Assembly: GCF_011250555.1 (NCBI RefSeq)
Contig: NZ_JAANMZ010000006.1
Coordinates: 62,001 to 126,000, forward strand
Direction: 5' to 3'
From: Bacillus sp. MM2020_4
GTDB taxonomy: Bacteria > Bacillota > Bacilli > Bacillales > Cytobacillaceae
Length of the DNA: 64,000 nucleotides
The position numbers and the translations under genes are program-made. The notes under the pieces are model-generated. The model made no database searches, was not told the DNA's origin, and saw only the letters and a program-made list of their open reading frames with translations. The number at the start of each line of letters is the position of its first letter. The stretch's first letter is position 1. Positions 8,821 to 17,746 of the stretch are shown one piece after another.

Positions 8821-10878
8821 ATGACTGATCAAGGGTTCCGGAAAACGGCAAAATATTTACGTGCGATAATTATCATCAGTTTGATAGGCATGATTTGTAT
8901 GCTCATCCTTTTTCTTGGCATCCTTGGCTATGCCAAAATCCTAGGCGCGCCGCCGCTTGCGGTCCCGCAATCGACCCTATTTTTCGCCGATGATGGCACC
9001 TTGATGGGCGAAAGTAATAGCGGGCAAAAGCGCTATTGGGTTGGACTTAAGGACATTTCACCAGATTTAGTGAATGCGACCGTCTCGATTGAGGATAAAA
9101 ATTTTTACGAGCATAACGGGTTTGATTATAAACGCATTGCCGGAGCGGTCCTTGCCGATGTGAAGGCCCTCGCCAAGGTGCAAGGGGCAAGTACCATCAC
9201 CCAGCAATACGCCCGAAACCTGTTTCTCGAACATGATAAAACATGGAAACGAAAGCTGACAGAGGCGTTTTATACCATCCGCCTTGAAATGAGCTATTCG
9301 AAACAGGAAATTCTCGAAGGTTATATAAATACTATTTACTATGGAAAAGGTGCCTATGGTGTTGAGGCGGCAAGCCAATACTATTTTGGAAAAAAAGCAG
9401 CGGACTTAACCCTCGCTGAGGCCAGTATGCTCGCAGGGATTCCCAAGGGACCGGGCATTTATTCACCACTTGCTTCAATGGAAAAGGCCAAAACCCGTCA
9501 GGCCATTATTTTAACTAGTATGGTAAAAAACGGCTATATTAGCAAAAAGGCGGCGCAAACCGCTGTCGAAAAGCCGCTCACGTTAGTAGGTGTTCATACG
9601 ACACAAAAGGTAAGAGTAGCACCGTACTTTCAAGATGCTGTTAAAAATGCCCTGAAAAATCAATTGCATTTGGATGACCGCACGATTGCCCTCGGCGGTT
9701 TAAAAGTCTTTACAACCCTGAACTTAAAACAGCAGGAGGCCGCTGAAAGCCAGGTTCACAACTATGTGGACGACTCCTCGGAAATTCAGGTCGGCCTGGT
9801 AGCGATGGATCCAAAAAATGGCTACGTGAAAGCCATGGTGGGCGGCCGCGATTATGATAAAAGCCCATTTAACCGCTCCGTTCAGGCCATCAGGCAGCCG
9901 GGCTCAACCATCAAACCCTTGCTGTATTACGCTGCCCTGGAGCAAGGCTTTACACCGTCATCGACAATGCGAAGCGAGTTTACGACCTTCCACTTTGACG
10001 ATGGCCAGGCCGATTATACACCGCATAACTTTAACAACAAATATGCGGATGGCGAGGTGACTCTTGCCCAAGCACTTGCCGTTTCTGACAATATTTTTGC
10101 CGTCAAGACACATTTATTTTTAGGGGAAGAAGCGTTAATCGATACAGCGAAGCGATTTGGTCTTTCTACCAAAATGGCCAAGGTTCCTTCTCTGGCACTC
10201 GGCACTTCCGGTGTGCGCGTGATTGAAATGGCGGGTGCCTACAGCTTACTCGCTAACGGCGGGAAACAGGTCAACCCGACATTGATTACCAGAGTGGAAG
10301 ACTATAATGGGAATGTTATTTTTGAAAAAGAAAATGCCATGAAAAAAGTGTTGGACCCGGCGAAGGCGTTTGTGATGACGCAAATGCTGACAGGGGTCTT
10401 CGACTCGAAGTTAAATGGCTATGCCAAGGTGACCGGGAGCACGGTAAGCAAGGACCTTACCCGGCCATATGCCGGAAAATCAGGCTCCACGGAAACGGAC
10501 AGCTGGATGATTGGCTATTCGCCGCAGCTGGTAACCGCAGTCTGGGCGGGCTATGATATTGGAAAACCACTTGAAGTGACAGCGGAAAAAACCTACGCGA
10601 AAAATGTGTGGGCGGGCTTTATGGAGGAGGCCCTGCAGGGGAAACCCGTCAAGGCGTTTAAACCGCCGAAAGACGGTGTTGTCGGTGTTTACGTGAATCC
10701 GGCAAATGGCAAATTGGCAACAAAAGACTGCCCCGTCCGCCGCTATACCTATTATGTCGCCGGCACTGAACCAACCGAATATTGCACCGACCACTTAATG
10801 AATACCAATCCATCCCCGGCAAAGCACCGGGAGTCTAAAAAAGTCCCTTGGTATAAAAAAATGATGCCGTGGAGCTAG
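8821..10878 (+). CDS. pbpG: Class A penicillin-binding protein (PBP2d/PbpG-type)
   Basis: This 685-residue bifunctional peptidoglycan synthase has a single N-terminal membrane anchor. A GT51 glycosyltransferase domain follows, with catalytic SIEDKNFYEH (Glu at about 91) and GASTITQQYARNL. The transpeptidase domain carries STIK (Ser at about 362), SDN (about 422) and KSGS (about 553). It polymerises and cross-links cell wall glycan. Synteny next to ywhD and ywhC matches B. subtilis pbpG (ywhE), which is expressed in the forespore and helps make the germ-cell wall. The start is uncertain: ATG 8821 is chosen, but GTG 8800 is possible and neither has a strong ribosome binding site. Confidence 0.9.
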   Translation: MTDQGFRKTAKYLRAIIIISLIGMICMLILFLGILGYAKILGAPPLAVPQSTLFFADDGTLMGESNSGQKRYWVGLKDISPDLVNATVSIEDKNFYEHNGFDYKRIAGAVLADVKALAKVQGASTITQQYARNLFLEHDKTWKRKLTEAFYTIRLEMSYSKQEILEGYINTIYYGKGAYGVEAASQYYFGKKAADLTLAEASMLAGIPKGPGIYSPLASMEKAKTRQAIILTSMVKNGYISKKAAQTAVEKPLTLVGVHTTQKVRVAPYFQDAVKNALKNQLHLDDRTIALGGLKVFTTLNLKQQEAAESQVHNYVDDSSEIQVGLVAMDPKNGYVKAMVGGRDYDKSPFNRSVQAIRQPGSTIKPLLYYAALEQGFTPSSTMRSEFTTFHFDDGQADYTPHNFNNKYADGEVTLAQALAVSDNIFAVKTHLFLGEEALIDTAKRFGLSTKMAKVPSLALGTSGVRVIEMAGAYSLLANGGKQVNPTLITRVEDYNGNVIFEKENAMKKVLDPAKAFVMTQMLTGVFDSKLNGYAKVTGSTVSKDLTRPYAGKSGSTETDSWMIGYSPQLVTAVWAGYDIGKPLEVTAEKTYAKNVWAGFMEEALQGKPVKAFKPPKDGVVGVYVNPANGKLATKDCPVRRYTYYVAGTEPTEYCTDHLMNTNPSPAKHRESKKVPWYKKMMPWS

Positions 10879-10905
10879 AAAAGCGTAAGCGTCGGAGCTA
10901 GACAA
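10876..10905. repeat. AAGCGGAAGCGCC-type element, short remnant
   Basis: AGAAAAGCGTAAGCGTCGG is joined directly to AGCTAGACA, the two ends of the family without an interior. It begins at the pbpG stop codon. Confidence 0.55.
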
Positions 10906-10930
10906 TTCTCAACGTCAAAACTTCAAAAAT

Positions 10931-10965
10931 GGAAAAAGCTCCGGGATGGCCCCAGAGCTTTTTCC
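10931..10965 (+). terminator. Terminator of pbpG
   Basis: GGAAAAAGCTC pairs with GAGCTTTTTCC around a 13-nt loop; the stem itself supplies the T-run. It lies about 50 bp after the pbpG stop. Confidence 0.7.
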
Positions 10966-11086
10966 TGTCCTAGTTTTACAGTGTTCTCACACTGATTATA
11001 ATACTACCTATTTTTCAAAAAAACTACAAGAGATTCTGAACTTTATTTTTTCAAAAAAACTTTATTGGTTCGGAAGACGGTTTATT

Positions 11087-11596
11087 TTACTCCGCCAATA
11101 AGCCCTTTCTCAGTTCATCGGTGGAATTATTCCAGAGTGTTTCATTATGCCCGCGTAAGAAATCAGCTAGCACCTTTTTCGACTTTGCATCCATGTCCTC
11201 GACGATAATATGGCGCTTCAGTGACTTATCCATGCGGTTAACGTGCTCGGGCAGCGATTTGTATCCACGGCGGATTTCACGGTCAACCGTCATGTAACAG
11301 GCAGTCACGCCGGCATAATACGGACCTTCCGGCTTGCGGTCAATCGTTACCCACACCAGCCAATACTCCTTGCCGTTCGGAACTTCTTCCTTCGTTTTTA
11401 AAAATTTAATTCCCTTTTCGACGACGCTGCGGGCGTGCATCGCCCCAACATCGATTTCCGCTTCTCCTGCTTCGACATCGATAATCACCGGAGATACATT
11501 ATCAAGGCTGAGGACTCCTTTGCCATAGCCCTTGTGGCCATCGGTCGGGTCACTTTTTATGATATTAAAACCAAGTTTTTTCTTATTTCCTTCCAT
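11087..11596 (-). CDS. ywhD: YwhD family protein
   Basis: The 169-residue soluble protein matches the YwhD family in length and in segments such as LGFNIIKSDPTDGHKGYG and EYWLVWVTIDRKPEGPYYAG. The family is restricted to Bacillales and has no established function. It is downstream of ywhC on the same strand (18-bp gap), so the two probably share a transcript, as in B. subtilis. No signal peptide or membrane segment is visible. Confidence 0.85.
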   Translation of the reverse strand: MEGNKKKLGFNIIKSDPTDGHKGYGKGVLSLDNVSPVIIDVEAGEAEIDVGAMHARSVVEKGIKFLKTKEEVPNGKEYWLVWVTIDRKPEGPYYAGVTACYMTVDREIRRGYKSLPEHVNRMDKSLKRHIIVEDMDAKSKKVLADFLRGHNETLWNNSTDELRKGLLAE

Positions 11597-11614
11597 TGAT
11601 GGTGCAGACCTCCT

Positions 11615-12265
11615 TTAAAAAAATAAACCATAGACGAAATTACCCACCACTTTCCAAATCCAGGGGATAATAACCTGGAACATCGGCTGGATGGTGAAGC
11701 GACTTAATGGTGTGATGACTATAATCAGAAAGATTAACGTCCCATACTGTTCAAATTGTGTCATTTTTGCCCGAAGATGATGAGGGGCCAAATCTTCAAC
11801 GATCCGGTAGCCGTCAAGCGGCGGGAGCGGAAGCAGGTTAAAAATAAACAACACTATGTTGAGCTGGATAAATACTTCAAGAAAGTCGTAAAAATTGTCT
11901 GATGCCTCTACACCAAAACGAGTTAATCCGTAGGCGACACTGAAGCCGATGACGGACAAAATCAGATTGCTCAACGGCCCGGCAACGGAAACGAGGACCC
12001 CGGCTAAGCGCGGCTTTTTAAAAAAGAAGCGATTAACCGGAACCGGACGGGCCCAGCCAAAACCGGCGATGAGAATTAAAATGGTTCCGAACGGATCTAA
12101 ATGCTTGATCGGATTTAACGTCAGCCGACCTTGTTTCTTCGCTGTATCATCGCCGAATTTATAGGCAACATAGGCATGGGCAAACTCGTGAAACGTAAAC
12201 GCAAAAATCAGCGTGATGGCTACATAGGGAATCATCCTAAGCGGATAGGCAAGAAATTGTTCCAA
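11615..12265 (-). CDS. ywhC: Site-2 protease family metalloprotease YwhC
   Basis: The 216-residue integral membrane protein has about five hydrophobic segments. It carries the zinc motif HEFAH in the first segment, and PPLDGYRI, the NPDG-like second motif, near residue 155. These place it in the M50B family of intramembrane proteases; no substrate is known. A TTG start at 12263-12265 is chosen because GAGGAG lies 8 nt upstream. The longer reading places that Shine-Dalgarno inside the coding region. It is upstream of ywhD. Confidence 0.88.
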   Translation of the reverse strand: MEQFLAYPLRMIPYVAITLIFAFTFHEFAHAYVAYKFGDDTAKKQGRLTLNPIKHLDPFGTILILIAGFGWARPVPVNRFFFKKPRLAGVLVSVAGPLSNLILSVIGFSVAYGLTRFGVEASDNFYDFLEVFIQLNIVLFIFNLLPLPPLDGYRIVEDLAPHHLRAKMTQFEQYGTLIFLIIVITPLSRFTIQPMFQVIIPWIWKVVGNFVYGLFF

Positions 12266-12431
12266 TGGCAGTTCTCCTCTCAAAAACGACTCTTCACCGA
12301 TCTCTATTTCCTTCTAGTATACATGAAACCAGTTGGAAAAAGAAAATCAAATGTGTTCGGGGTGGATGTTGCACATTTTAGCTGTTTATGGAACACTAAC
12401 AAGTAGTGATGAGTAAAAGGAGGAACAGAAT

Positions 12432-12617
12432 ATGCCATATGTTACAGTAAAAATGCTTGAAGGACGCTCTGAAGAACAAAAGCGTGCATTAGTGGAGAAA
12501 GTAACCGCTGCCGTCAGCGAAACAACAGGAGCACCAACTGGAAACATCACCGTCTTCATCGAAGAAATGAGCAAAAACCACTATGCCGTAGGCGGCGTCC
12601 GCGCCAGCGACAAATAA
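12432..12617 (+). CDS. ywhB: 4-oxalocrotonate tautomerase family enzyme YwhB
   Basis: The 61-residue protein begins MPYVTVKMLEGRSEEQKRAL, so after Met removal Pro-1 is the catalytic base. Arg residues near 11 and 39 positions of this fold and the IEEM/VGG segment are conserved. B. subtilis YwhB is a 2-hydroxymuconate tautomerase by assay, but its physiological substrate is unknown. The ATG is preceded by AAAGGAGG. It is divergent from ywhC. Confidence 0.92.
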   Translation: MPYVTVKMLEGRSEEQKRALVEKVTAAVSETTGAPTGNITVFIEEMSKNHYAVGGVRASDK

Positions 12618-12669
12618 GTTTTTTTAAGACATACCTGGTAATACAGTTTTCACTGTGTTTACCCTCGAT

Positions 12670-12713
12670 AACGGTGACAGGCACCATGTTTTCACATGGT
12701 GCCTGTCACCGTT
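12670..12713. repeat. Perfect 20-bp hairpin made of the GGTGACAGGCACC repeat
   Basis: Arms 12670-12689 and 12694-12713 pair perfectly over 20 bp around a TTTC loop, followed by TTTACG. Each arm holds one GGTGACAGGCACC unit. It could act as the terminator of ywhB and of the convergent small gene at 12729. Confidence 0.85.
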
Positions 12714-12728
12714 TTTACGTTTTCCGTG

Positions 12729-12953
12729 TTAGAATCTAATTTCATCTTTTGGCTGGTCGATCTTTATTTTTTCTAGTTCGAGTTTCATTTTTTCTGTTTC
12801 AATTAAGAAGTTTTCATGTTTTAGTTTTTCAAGTGCCACCTCGTCTTTCAGCATTTTTGCCTTTATTTTCGACTGGCTTTGAAAATGGCTGGTTATAATC
12901 CCGGTGACTGGAATAACGCCAAATAGTAAAATAACCACAATGGTTCCGGTCAT
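12729..12953 (-). CDS. Small membrane protein with coiled-coil tail, unknown function
   Basis: The 74-residue ORF starts at an ATG 8 nt after TAGGGGTG. It has one N-terminal hydrophobic segment (about residues 4-22) with an ITSHF exit, then a highly charged helix rich in E, K and L with heptad spacing up to the C-terminus. I do not recognise the family. The layout resembles small envelope stress proteins of the PspB kind, but there is no motif-level support for that. Clear start signals and convergent placement between two hairpins favour a real gene. Confidence 0.6.
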   Translation of the reverse strand: MTGTIVVILLFGVIPVTGIITSHFQSQSKIKAKMLKDEVALEKLKHENFLIETEKMKLELEKIKIDQPKDEIRF

Positions 12954-13050
12954 GGCGAGCACCCCTATACGGTTAATTTTTTACTCCTTATCCAAATCAT
13001 AACAAATAGGCAATTAAATGAGTACGGAATTTTTCAGAAAATTACCAAAT

Positions 13051-13090
13051 AAAAACCGTTTGGGTTCCCGGTCATGCCCAAACGGTTTTT
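13051..13090. terminator. Terminator of ywgA
   Basis: AAAAACCGTTTGGG pairs with CCCAAACGGTTTTT over 14 bp around a 12-nt loop. T-runs flank both sides, so it can work in both directions; it directly follows the ywgA stop. Confidence 0.85.
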
Positions 13091-13095
13091 AAAAT

Positions 13096-13599
13096 CTATT
13101 GAATTTTTGTTTTCAAGGTTTCTATATATTGGTACGCCTCATAGATTTCCGCTTCTGTATAGCGCTGGCTGCTTTTCAAGGTAAATACCTTGTTCGTGAC
13201 TTCTTCTATTGAAAGATTATCAAAATATAAGACCGTCGAAACAAGCTCAAGGAATCTAGCATTTTGCCCATTCATGTCGGTTAAGCAATCCGTCAAATGT
13301 GGCATATCCACCTCATTCAAGCTCAAAAACTCTTTCCCTGGCTCTGTCAGCGTGTAGCGATATTGGAAGTATCCGCCCTTTTTCTCTTTCACTTCATTCA
13401 AAAAGCCCATATTACACAATTCTTCCACTCTTGTGGTCAATTCCTCCGAATAAGGCCCGTAAAAATGAAACTGAAACCGCTCGTGAAAAGGAAACTCAAT
13501 CTTTTTTGCAATATATATCATCTTTTGCAGCTTCTTTCTCCCGGTAATCTCACCGGAAACAAGAATCGCCTTCATCAGCTTCGCATGATCTTTTAACAA
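13096..13599 (-). CDS. ywgA: YwgA family protein
   Basis: The 167-residue protein matches the YwgA family: a winged-helix-like N-terminus with GRKKLQKMIYIAKK and FHFYGPYSEEL, as in Bacillus YwgA and in HTH-like antitoxin/phage regulators. Function is unknown. The start is TTG at 13597-13599, with AGGAGAT 8 nt upstream. It lies between ywhB and ywfO as in B. subtilis and ends at a strong hairpin. Confidence 0.82.
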   Translation of the reverse strand: MLKDHAKLMKAILVSGEITGRKKLQKMIYIAKKIEFPFHERFQFHFYGPYSEELTTRVEELCNMGFLNEVKEKKGGYFQYRYTLTEPGKEFLSLNEVDMPHLTDCLTDMNGQNARFLELVSTVLYFDNLSIEEVTNKVFTLKSSQRYTEAEIYEAYQYIETLKTKIQ

Positions 13600-13662
13600 C
13601 GTTCGTCATCTCCTACTCCATTGCATTGGGTGTCCTATAAGGGCATCGTTTATGTTAGAAAG

Positions 13663-13675
13663 GGTGTCAGGCACC
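13663..13675. repeat. GGTGTCAGGCACC dispersed repeat
   Basis: One 13-bp copy, preceded by AAAG as in the copies at 3987 and 6637, lies between ywgA and ywfO. Confidence 0.75.
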
Positions 13676-13708
13676 AATAGTACTATTTCCATCTGATCTA
13701 TATCTGTT

Positions 13709-15007
13709 TTATATCTCTAATAGGGCACGTATTTGTTGTTTTATTTCCTTTTCAGTTGATTCATTTTCAAGGAAATCGGCGGGATAGTAGAGTTTATGGT
13801 CGGTTCTTCTCTTTCCCGATATCGCATCGACTATTTCCGATTCACGAGAAAGCTCGCGCAATTCTCCATTTTTCATTAGTAAATGAATCGGCAGCCTTTC
13901 CTCTTCCTCACCAGGGCGGTAAAAATCGTATGGTAAATCTGACGATGAATCGACAACCAAGTAATACTCAGGGTCAATCCCTGCCTTTTCGAACAGCGTC
14001 GTCAATTCCGCCAGCTTCTTGTATTCCTTCGCAGGATCAAATTCGGCATATTTAAAAAGATTGCGATTAACAAATCGGCGGCAAAGGTCACTTATAATAG
14101 GATCGGCTTCTTCCTGCCAGCTTTGAAAGTAAAATAAAATAACGGATTCATCCAATTTTAAATAGTCTTCTAATGTCACCTGTTCACGAAAGAGGGACGT
14201 AAAGTGGATGGGTTCATATTTAAATGCATAGTTTTCTTTAAATAACTGCTTCGCGCGATGGAGAATTTTTGTCAAAATCACTTCGGCACTTCGGGAGACA
14301 GGATGGAAATAGACCTGCCAATACATCTGATATCGGCTCATAATATAATCCTCCACCGCATGCATCCCGCTTTTTTTGATAACCACCTGGTCTTCGCGCG
14401 GGCGCATCACACGGAGAATTCGCTCCATATCAAATTGGCCGTAGCTGACACCTGTAAAATACGCATCTCGCTGCAGATAATCCATTCGATCGGCATCAAT
14501 TTGACTGGAAATCAAGCTGACAACCAGCTTTTTCTCTGATGTTTTCGCAATCACTTCGGCAACTTGCGAAGGAAAATCTGGACTTACCTTCAAAAGCACC
14601 TTATTCACTTCGGTATCTCCTAAAATAATCGCACGTGTTAAGTCTTCGTGATCAAAATCAAACACTTTTTCAAACGAATGGGAGAACGGGCCGTGCCCGA
14701 GATCATGGAGAAGGGCGGCACAGAGCGTCAGCAGGCGTTCATCGTCGCTCCATTCCGGTCTTCCCGCAAACACATCATCGATGATGCGACGGACAATTTC
14801 ATAGACACCTAGAGAATGGTTAAAACGGCTGTGTTCAGCGCCGTGGAAAGTCAAAAAGGTGGTTCCGAGCTGCTTGATTCGGCGCAGCCGCTGGAATTCC
14901 TTCGTTCCAATTAAATCCCAAATCGCCAGGTCACGTACATGGACATAGCGGTGGACAGGATCTTTAAACACTTTTTCTTCCGTTAACTTTTCCGCCGAAT
15001 AATGCAT
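13709..15007 (-). CDS. ywfO: HD-domain phosphohydrolase YwfO
   Basis: The 432-residue protein has the HD signature HDLGHGPFSHSFE near residue 90. The upstream metal-ligand His lies in GAEHSRFNHSLGVYE, and a downstream Asp in SSQIDADRMDYL. It belongs to the SAMHD1/dGTPase-like superfamily; B. subtilis YwfO is uncharacterised in vivo, so dNTP hydrolysis is a family-level inference. The ATG follows GGAAGAGGG. It is monocistronic between repeats. Confidence 0.88.
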   Translation of the reverse strand: MHYSAEKLTEEKVFKDPVHRYVHVRDLAIWDLIGTKEFQRLRRIKQLGTTFLTFHGAEHSRFNHSLGVYEIVRRIIDDVFAGRPEWSDDERLLTLCAALLHDLGHGPFSHSFEKVFDFDHEDLTRAIILGDTEVNKVLLKVSPDFPSQVAEVIAKTSEKKLVVSLISSQIDADRMDYLQRDAYFTGVSYGQFDMERILRVMRPREDQVVIKKSGMHAVEDYIMSRYQMYWQVYFHPVSRSAEVILTKILHRAKQLFKENYAFKYEPIHFTSLFREQVTLEDYLKLDESVILFYFQSWQEEADPIISDLCRRFVNRNLFKYAEFDPAKEYKKLAELTTLFEKAGIDPEYYLVVDSSSDLPYDFYRPGEEEERLPIHLLMKNGELRELSRESEIVDAISGKRRTDHKLYYPADFLENESTEKEIKQQIRALLEI

Positions 15008-15079
15008 CGATTTCCCTCTTCCTAGTATTTCCTACTATTATATCCCAAAATCAACCAGTTTTCAGCAAAATTCTGCAGC

Positions 15080-15131
15080 GGTGCCTGACACCATTCCCAC
15101 TATCTATGGATGAGAAAGGGTGACAGGCACC
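15080..15131. repeat. Two inverted copies of the GGTGYCAGGCACC repeat
   Basis: GGTGCCTGACACC (15080-15092) and GGTGACAGGCACC (15119-15131) face each other across 26 bp upstream of ywfO. They could form an imperfect hairpin. The rest of the 15008-15220 gap shows nothing. Confidence 0.7.
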
Positions 15132-15220
15132 ATTTACAATCTAAAGTGAAAAATCACCTTACGTATGGTAGCAAAGGTGATTATTAATAATATTAGTAAT
15201 GGTCTATTAAATTCGATTCC

Positions 15221-15276
15221 TGTCTAGCTCTAGCTCCCAGCGACTAGTGTACGTCGCTAAACGGTCGCTTCCGCTT
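15221..15276. repeat. AAGCGGAAGCGCC-type element, interior-deleted form
   Basis: The copy reads CTGTCTAGCTCTAGCTCCCA through CGGTCGCTTCCGCTT. It has the same ends as the 150-bp copy at 8521 but without its interior. It abuts the stop codon of the DUF1450 gene. Confidence 0.7.
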
Positions 15277-15496
15277 ATTTAATCTTTTTATTCACTTTTT
15301 CCATTAATTCCTCTTCCGTTAATGCCGCCACCGGGCGATTGTTTACGAAGGCGAAGGTCTTTTTCCGGCCGGGGCCGCAATAAGACTGGCAGCCGATTTT
15401 GATTTCGGCATCCGGATCGATTTCTTTCAAACGAGGGATCAATGTCTTTAAATTCACGGCCTGACAATCGTCGCAAACACGAAATTCATTGGACAT
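15275..15496 (-). CDS. DUF1450 family small cysteine protein
   Basis: The 73-residue protein contains CDDCQ near the N-terminus and [19 protein letters not shown] in the middle, followed by [13 protein letters not shown]. This is the DUF1450 (YuzB-like) thioredoxin-fold-like pattern. The four cysteines as CxxC and CxxxC suggest metal or redox chemistry; no function is established. The ATG at 15494-15496 has AAGGG 9 nt upstream; a TTG farther up overlaps that signal. Confidence 0.78.
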   Translation of the reverse strand: MSNEFRVCDDCQAVNLKTLIPRLKEIDPDAEIKIGCQSYCGPGRKKTFAFVNNRPVAALTEEELMEKVNKKIK

Positions 15497-15831
15497 CCTA
15501 TACAACCCTTTCTACGGTCAATCTAGTATATAGTAGTCATTTTATCCCAAACCACAATGTGGGATTTTGGAAAAACAACTGTTATTTCAACGATTTAACT
15601 CCATTGGTATTTTACATTTTCTTTTTTCCCAATGCAAGTTGCAATCTTTAGCAACAGTTGTCAAACACCCGCCACCGCAACTAAATCTTTTAGTTAAAAA
15701 ATCTACTATCCTTTCAATCATTTTGGTATAAAGCCTGAAAAACTTGTCCATCCTATGACTAGAGCTTTTAAACAATCGCCAGAAATATGCCTGGCAAATT
15801 AAACGCACATTATTTTAGGGAGTTGAACCAT
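15497..15831. other. Intergenic gap, no gene seen
   Basis: These 335 bases separate the divergent DUF1450 gene and rsfA. I see no convincing hairpin, repeat or coding start apart from the rsfA ribosome binding site. A minus-strand ORF covering 15587-15808 lacks start signals and was rejected. Confidence 0.5.
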
Positions 15832-16632
15832 ATGAAAGTACGTCAAGATGCATGGACAGATGAGAATGATTTGCTTTTGGCTGAAACTGTCCTTAGGCAT
15901 GTGAGAGAAGGCAGCACCCAGCTGAACGCCTTCGAAGAGGTAGGAGATAAGCTTAACCGCACCTCCGCAGCCTGTGGATTCAGATGGAACGCTGTTGTCC
16001 GCCATACCTATGAAAAAGCATTACAATTAGCCAAAAAACAGCGAAAACAAAGACAAAGAGTGTTAGGAAAGGATCAAGGCGGCAAGAAAAAGCTGCTATA
16101 CAATCCACCCGTTACAGGTTCAACGGAATTCGAAGCACTGCCGCAGCTGCAAATGGAAATGGAAATGCCTGTAGAAGTAGAATCACCGGTTGCAATGCCT
16201 GACATGACAACCGAAATAGCCGCTGAAACCTATGTGAAACCAGCCGGCCAATTCCAATCCCAGGCACAGGTACAGGCGCAAGTGCAGACCCAAGTTCAAT
16301 CATACAGATCATCGGCCACTGGAGCGCTTTCCCTGGATTCTGTTATCTCTTACTTACAAAACTTTCATCATGCCAATCTGCAAAATGAAGCATTAAAAAG
16401 TGAGAATGAAAGATTGAAAAGAGAAATGGCAGAGTTACGGAAACAAAACGAGGAAATGGCGGCAAAAATCGCCGGACTCGAGCAGAATTCCGAAACGATT
16501 CAAGAAGATTACGAGACCTTAATGAAAATTATGAACCGCGCCCGCAAGCTTGTGTTATTTGAAGAAGAAGAAAGACCTGCTACAAAATTCAAAATGGATC
16601 GCAACGGGAATTTAGAAAAAGTAGCGGAATAA
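15832..16632 (+). CDS. rsfA: Prespore transcription factor RsfA
   Basis: The 266-residue protein has an N-terminal Myb/SANT-like DNA-binding domain (RQDAWTDENDLLLAETVLRH, then CGFRWNAVVRHTYEKA). A Gln/Met-rich linker follows, then a C-terminal coiled coil (about 190-240) and the tail ARKLVLFEEEE. This matches RsfA (YwfN), which acts with sigma-F in the forespore on genes such as spoIIR. ATG 15832 is chosen because AGGGAG lies about 9 nt upstream and the motif starts directly after it. A longer reading to 15787 has no ribosome binding site. Confidence 0.9.
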   Translation: MKVRQDAWTDENDLLLAETVLRHVREGSTQLNAFEEVGDKLNRTSAACGFRWNAVVRHTYEKALQLAKKQRKQRQRVLGKDQGGKKKLLYNPPVTGSTEFEALPQLQMEMEMPVEVESPVAMPDMTTEIAAETYVKPAGQFQSQAQVQAQVQTQVQSYRSSATGALSLDSVISYLQNFHHANLQNEALKSENERLKREMAELRKQNEEMAAKIAGLEQNSETIQEDYETLMKIMNRARKLVLFEEEERPATKFKMDRNGNLEKVAE

Positions 16633-16633
16633 A

Positions 16634-16715
16634 GAAAGCGGATGCGCCCTGGTCAGCGGCCTATAGCCTGGAGCATGAAGGGCGCTAGCCGCTAGGGTGC
16701 TTACGCTGGACATTT
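16634..16715. repeat. AAGCGGAAGCGCC-type element, diverged copy
   Basis: The copy begins AAAGCGGATGCGCCCTGGTC and ends GGGTGCTTACGCTGGACA. A central GGGCGCTAGCCGCTAGGGTGC can fold on itself. It starts 2 bp past the rsfA stop. Confidence 0.6.
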
Positions 16716-16792
16716 CTCGAAGTAGATATTTTTTACTTTTAAAAAAAATGGCATTGGGAGAAGAGAGATAGGAGCAGCATCTTTCTATAGAA

Positions 16793-16829
16793 AAGCCGTG
16801 AACCACTTTCATTGGTTCACGGCCTTTTT
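16793..16829. terminator. Terminator between rsfA and lipL
   Basis: AAAAGCCGTGAACCA pairs with TGGTTCACGGCCTTTTT around CTTTCAT. T-runs on both sides suit both convergent genes; it touches the lipL stop codon. Confidence 0.85.
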
Positions 16830-17661
16830 ACATCTCAGCAAGTTTCTCATTCCGGTCAATGACCCGTTGAACATATCCGGGAAATAATTCAAGCTCGTAC
16901 CCGTTCAGCTGCCCTGCAGCCAAAACGTCACTATTCGCCTTTAACTGCTTTAATAACCGCAGCATCACATCAGCAATCGATAAGGGTGTCCCAAGCAATT
17001 CTGACAGGGAGGCCATTACTTCCGGAACTATTTCTGGAAAAACAAATTTTGTCTGTTCATCCCTTTTCGCCAGCTTGTAAAATTGCCGCACTAACGCGGC
17101 ACGATCCCGTCCGCTGCCATTCACACAAAGGTATATCTGAACGGCCACGCCTCTTTTAAGACGGCGTTGGGAAATACCGGCGAACTTTTTCCCCTTAATA
17201 CTAAGATCATAGCTTCCCGGGCAATAAGAACCGACGATTTCCCGGGCCTCGATTGGCTGTTCCGGAAAGTCAGCAAACATCTGTTGGATCAACTGCCACA
17301 TCACCTCATAGCCGCGATTGATATCGATCCCTTTTTCCGCCTCTGGAAAAATCAGCGAGATATTCAGGACGCCTTCATCTAGGACAACCGCTAACCCGCC
17401 AGAATTTCGGACAATTACCTGATAGCCCTCCTTTTGTAAAAATTGAACGCCTGCCCGCACAAATGGCAGTCTCGTATCCTGGATCCCGAGGACAATCGTA
17501 TTATGGTGCACCCACGTCCGCGCTGTCGCCGGTGCTTCACCCGCTCCGACCGAGGCACATAAGGTATCATCGGTTCCAAATGATTGTAATGCCTGAAAAT
17601 GAACGCCGAGTGCGGATTGGTCCATAATCCGCCACTCCGGCTGCCGCAATAAACCTTCCAT
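16828..17661 (-). CDS. lipL: Octanoyl-[GcvH]:protein N-octanoyltransferase
   Basis: The 277-residue protein is LipL (YwfL). It shows the biotin/lipoate transferase fold motif [20 protein letters not shown], the catalytic Cys147 in [12 protein letters not shown], and [10 protein letters not shown] near 158. LipL moves octanoyl groups from GcvH to E2 subunits such as PDH and ODH by amidotransfer, an essential step for lipoate attachment in Bacillus. The ATG follows AAGGGG by 8 nt. It lies between rsfA and pta as in B. subtilis. Confidence 0.93.
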   Translation of the reverse strand: MEGLLRQPEWRIMDQSALGVHFQALQSFGTDDTLCASVGAGEAPATARTWVHHNTIVLGIQDTRLPFVRAGVQFLQKEGYQVIVRNSGGLAVVLDEGVLNISLIFPEAEKGIDINRGYEVMWQLIQQMFADFPEQPIEAREIVGSYCPGSYDLSIKGKKFAGISQRRLKRGVAVQIYLCVNGSGRDRAALVRQFYKLAKRDEQTKFVFPEIVPEVMASLSELLGTPLSIADVMLRLLKQLKANSDVLAAGQLNGYELELFPGYVQRVIDRNEKLAEM

Positions 17662-17700
17662 ATTGAAAACCCCTTAAGCATAATAATCTCATTTTATCAT

Positions 17701-17735
17701 AAAAAAAGAAGCCAGCCCCACACACAGGACTAGCT
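17701..17735 (-). terminator. Terminator of pta
   Basis: On the minus strand, AGCTAGTCC pairs, with G:U, to GGGGCTGGCT around a TGTGTGT-type loop, followed by a run of seven T. It lies 11 bp after the pta stop. Confidence 0.7.
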
Positions 17736-17746
17736 CCAACTCCAAC

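Noticed and set aside
15587-15808. Minus-strand ORF of 73 residues with CGGGC
   Set aside because: There is no Shine-Dalgarno at any internal start and no recognisable family; its upstream end overlaps the rsfA leader.
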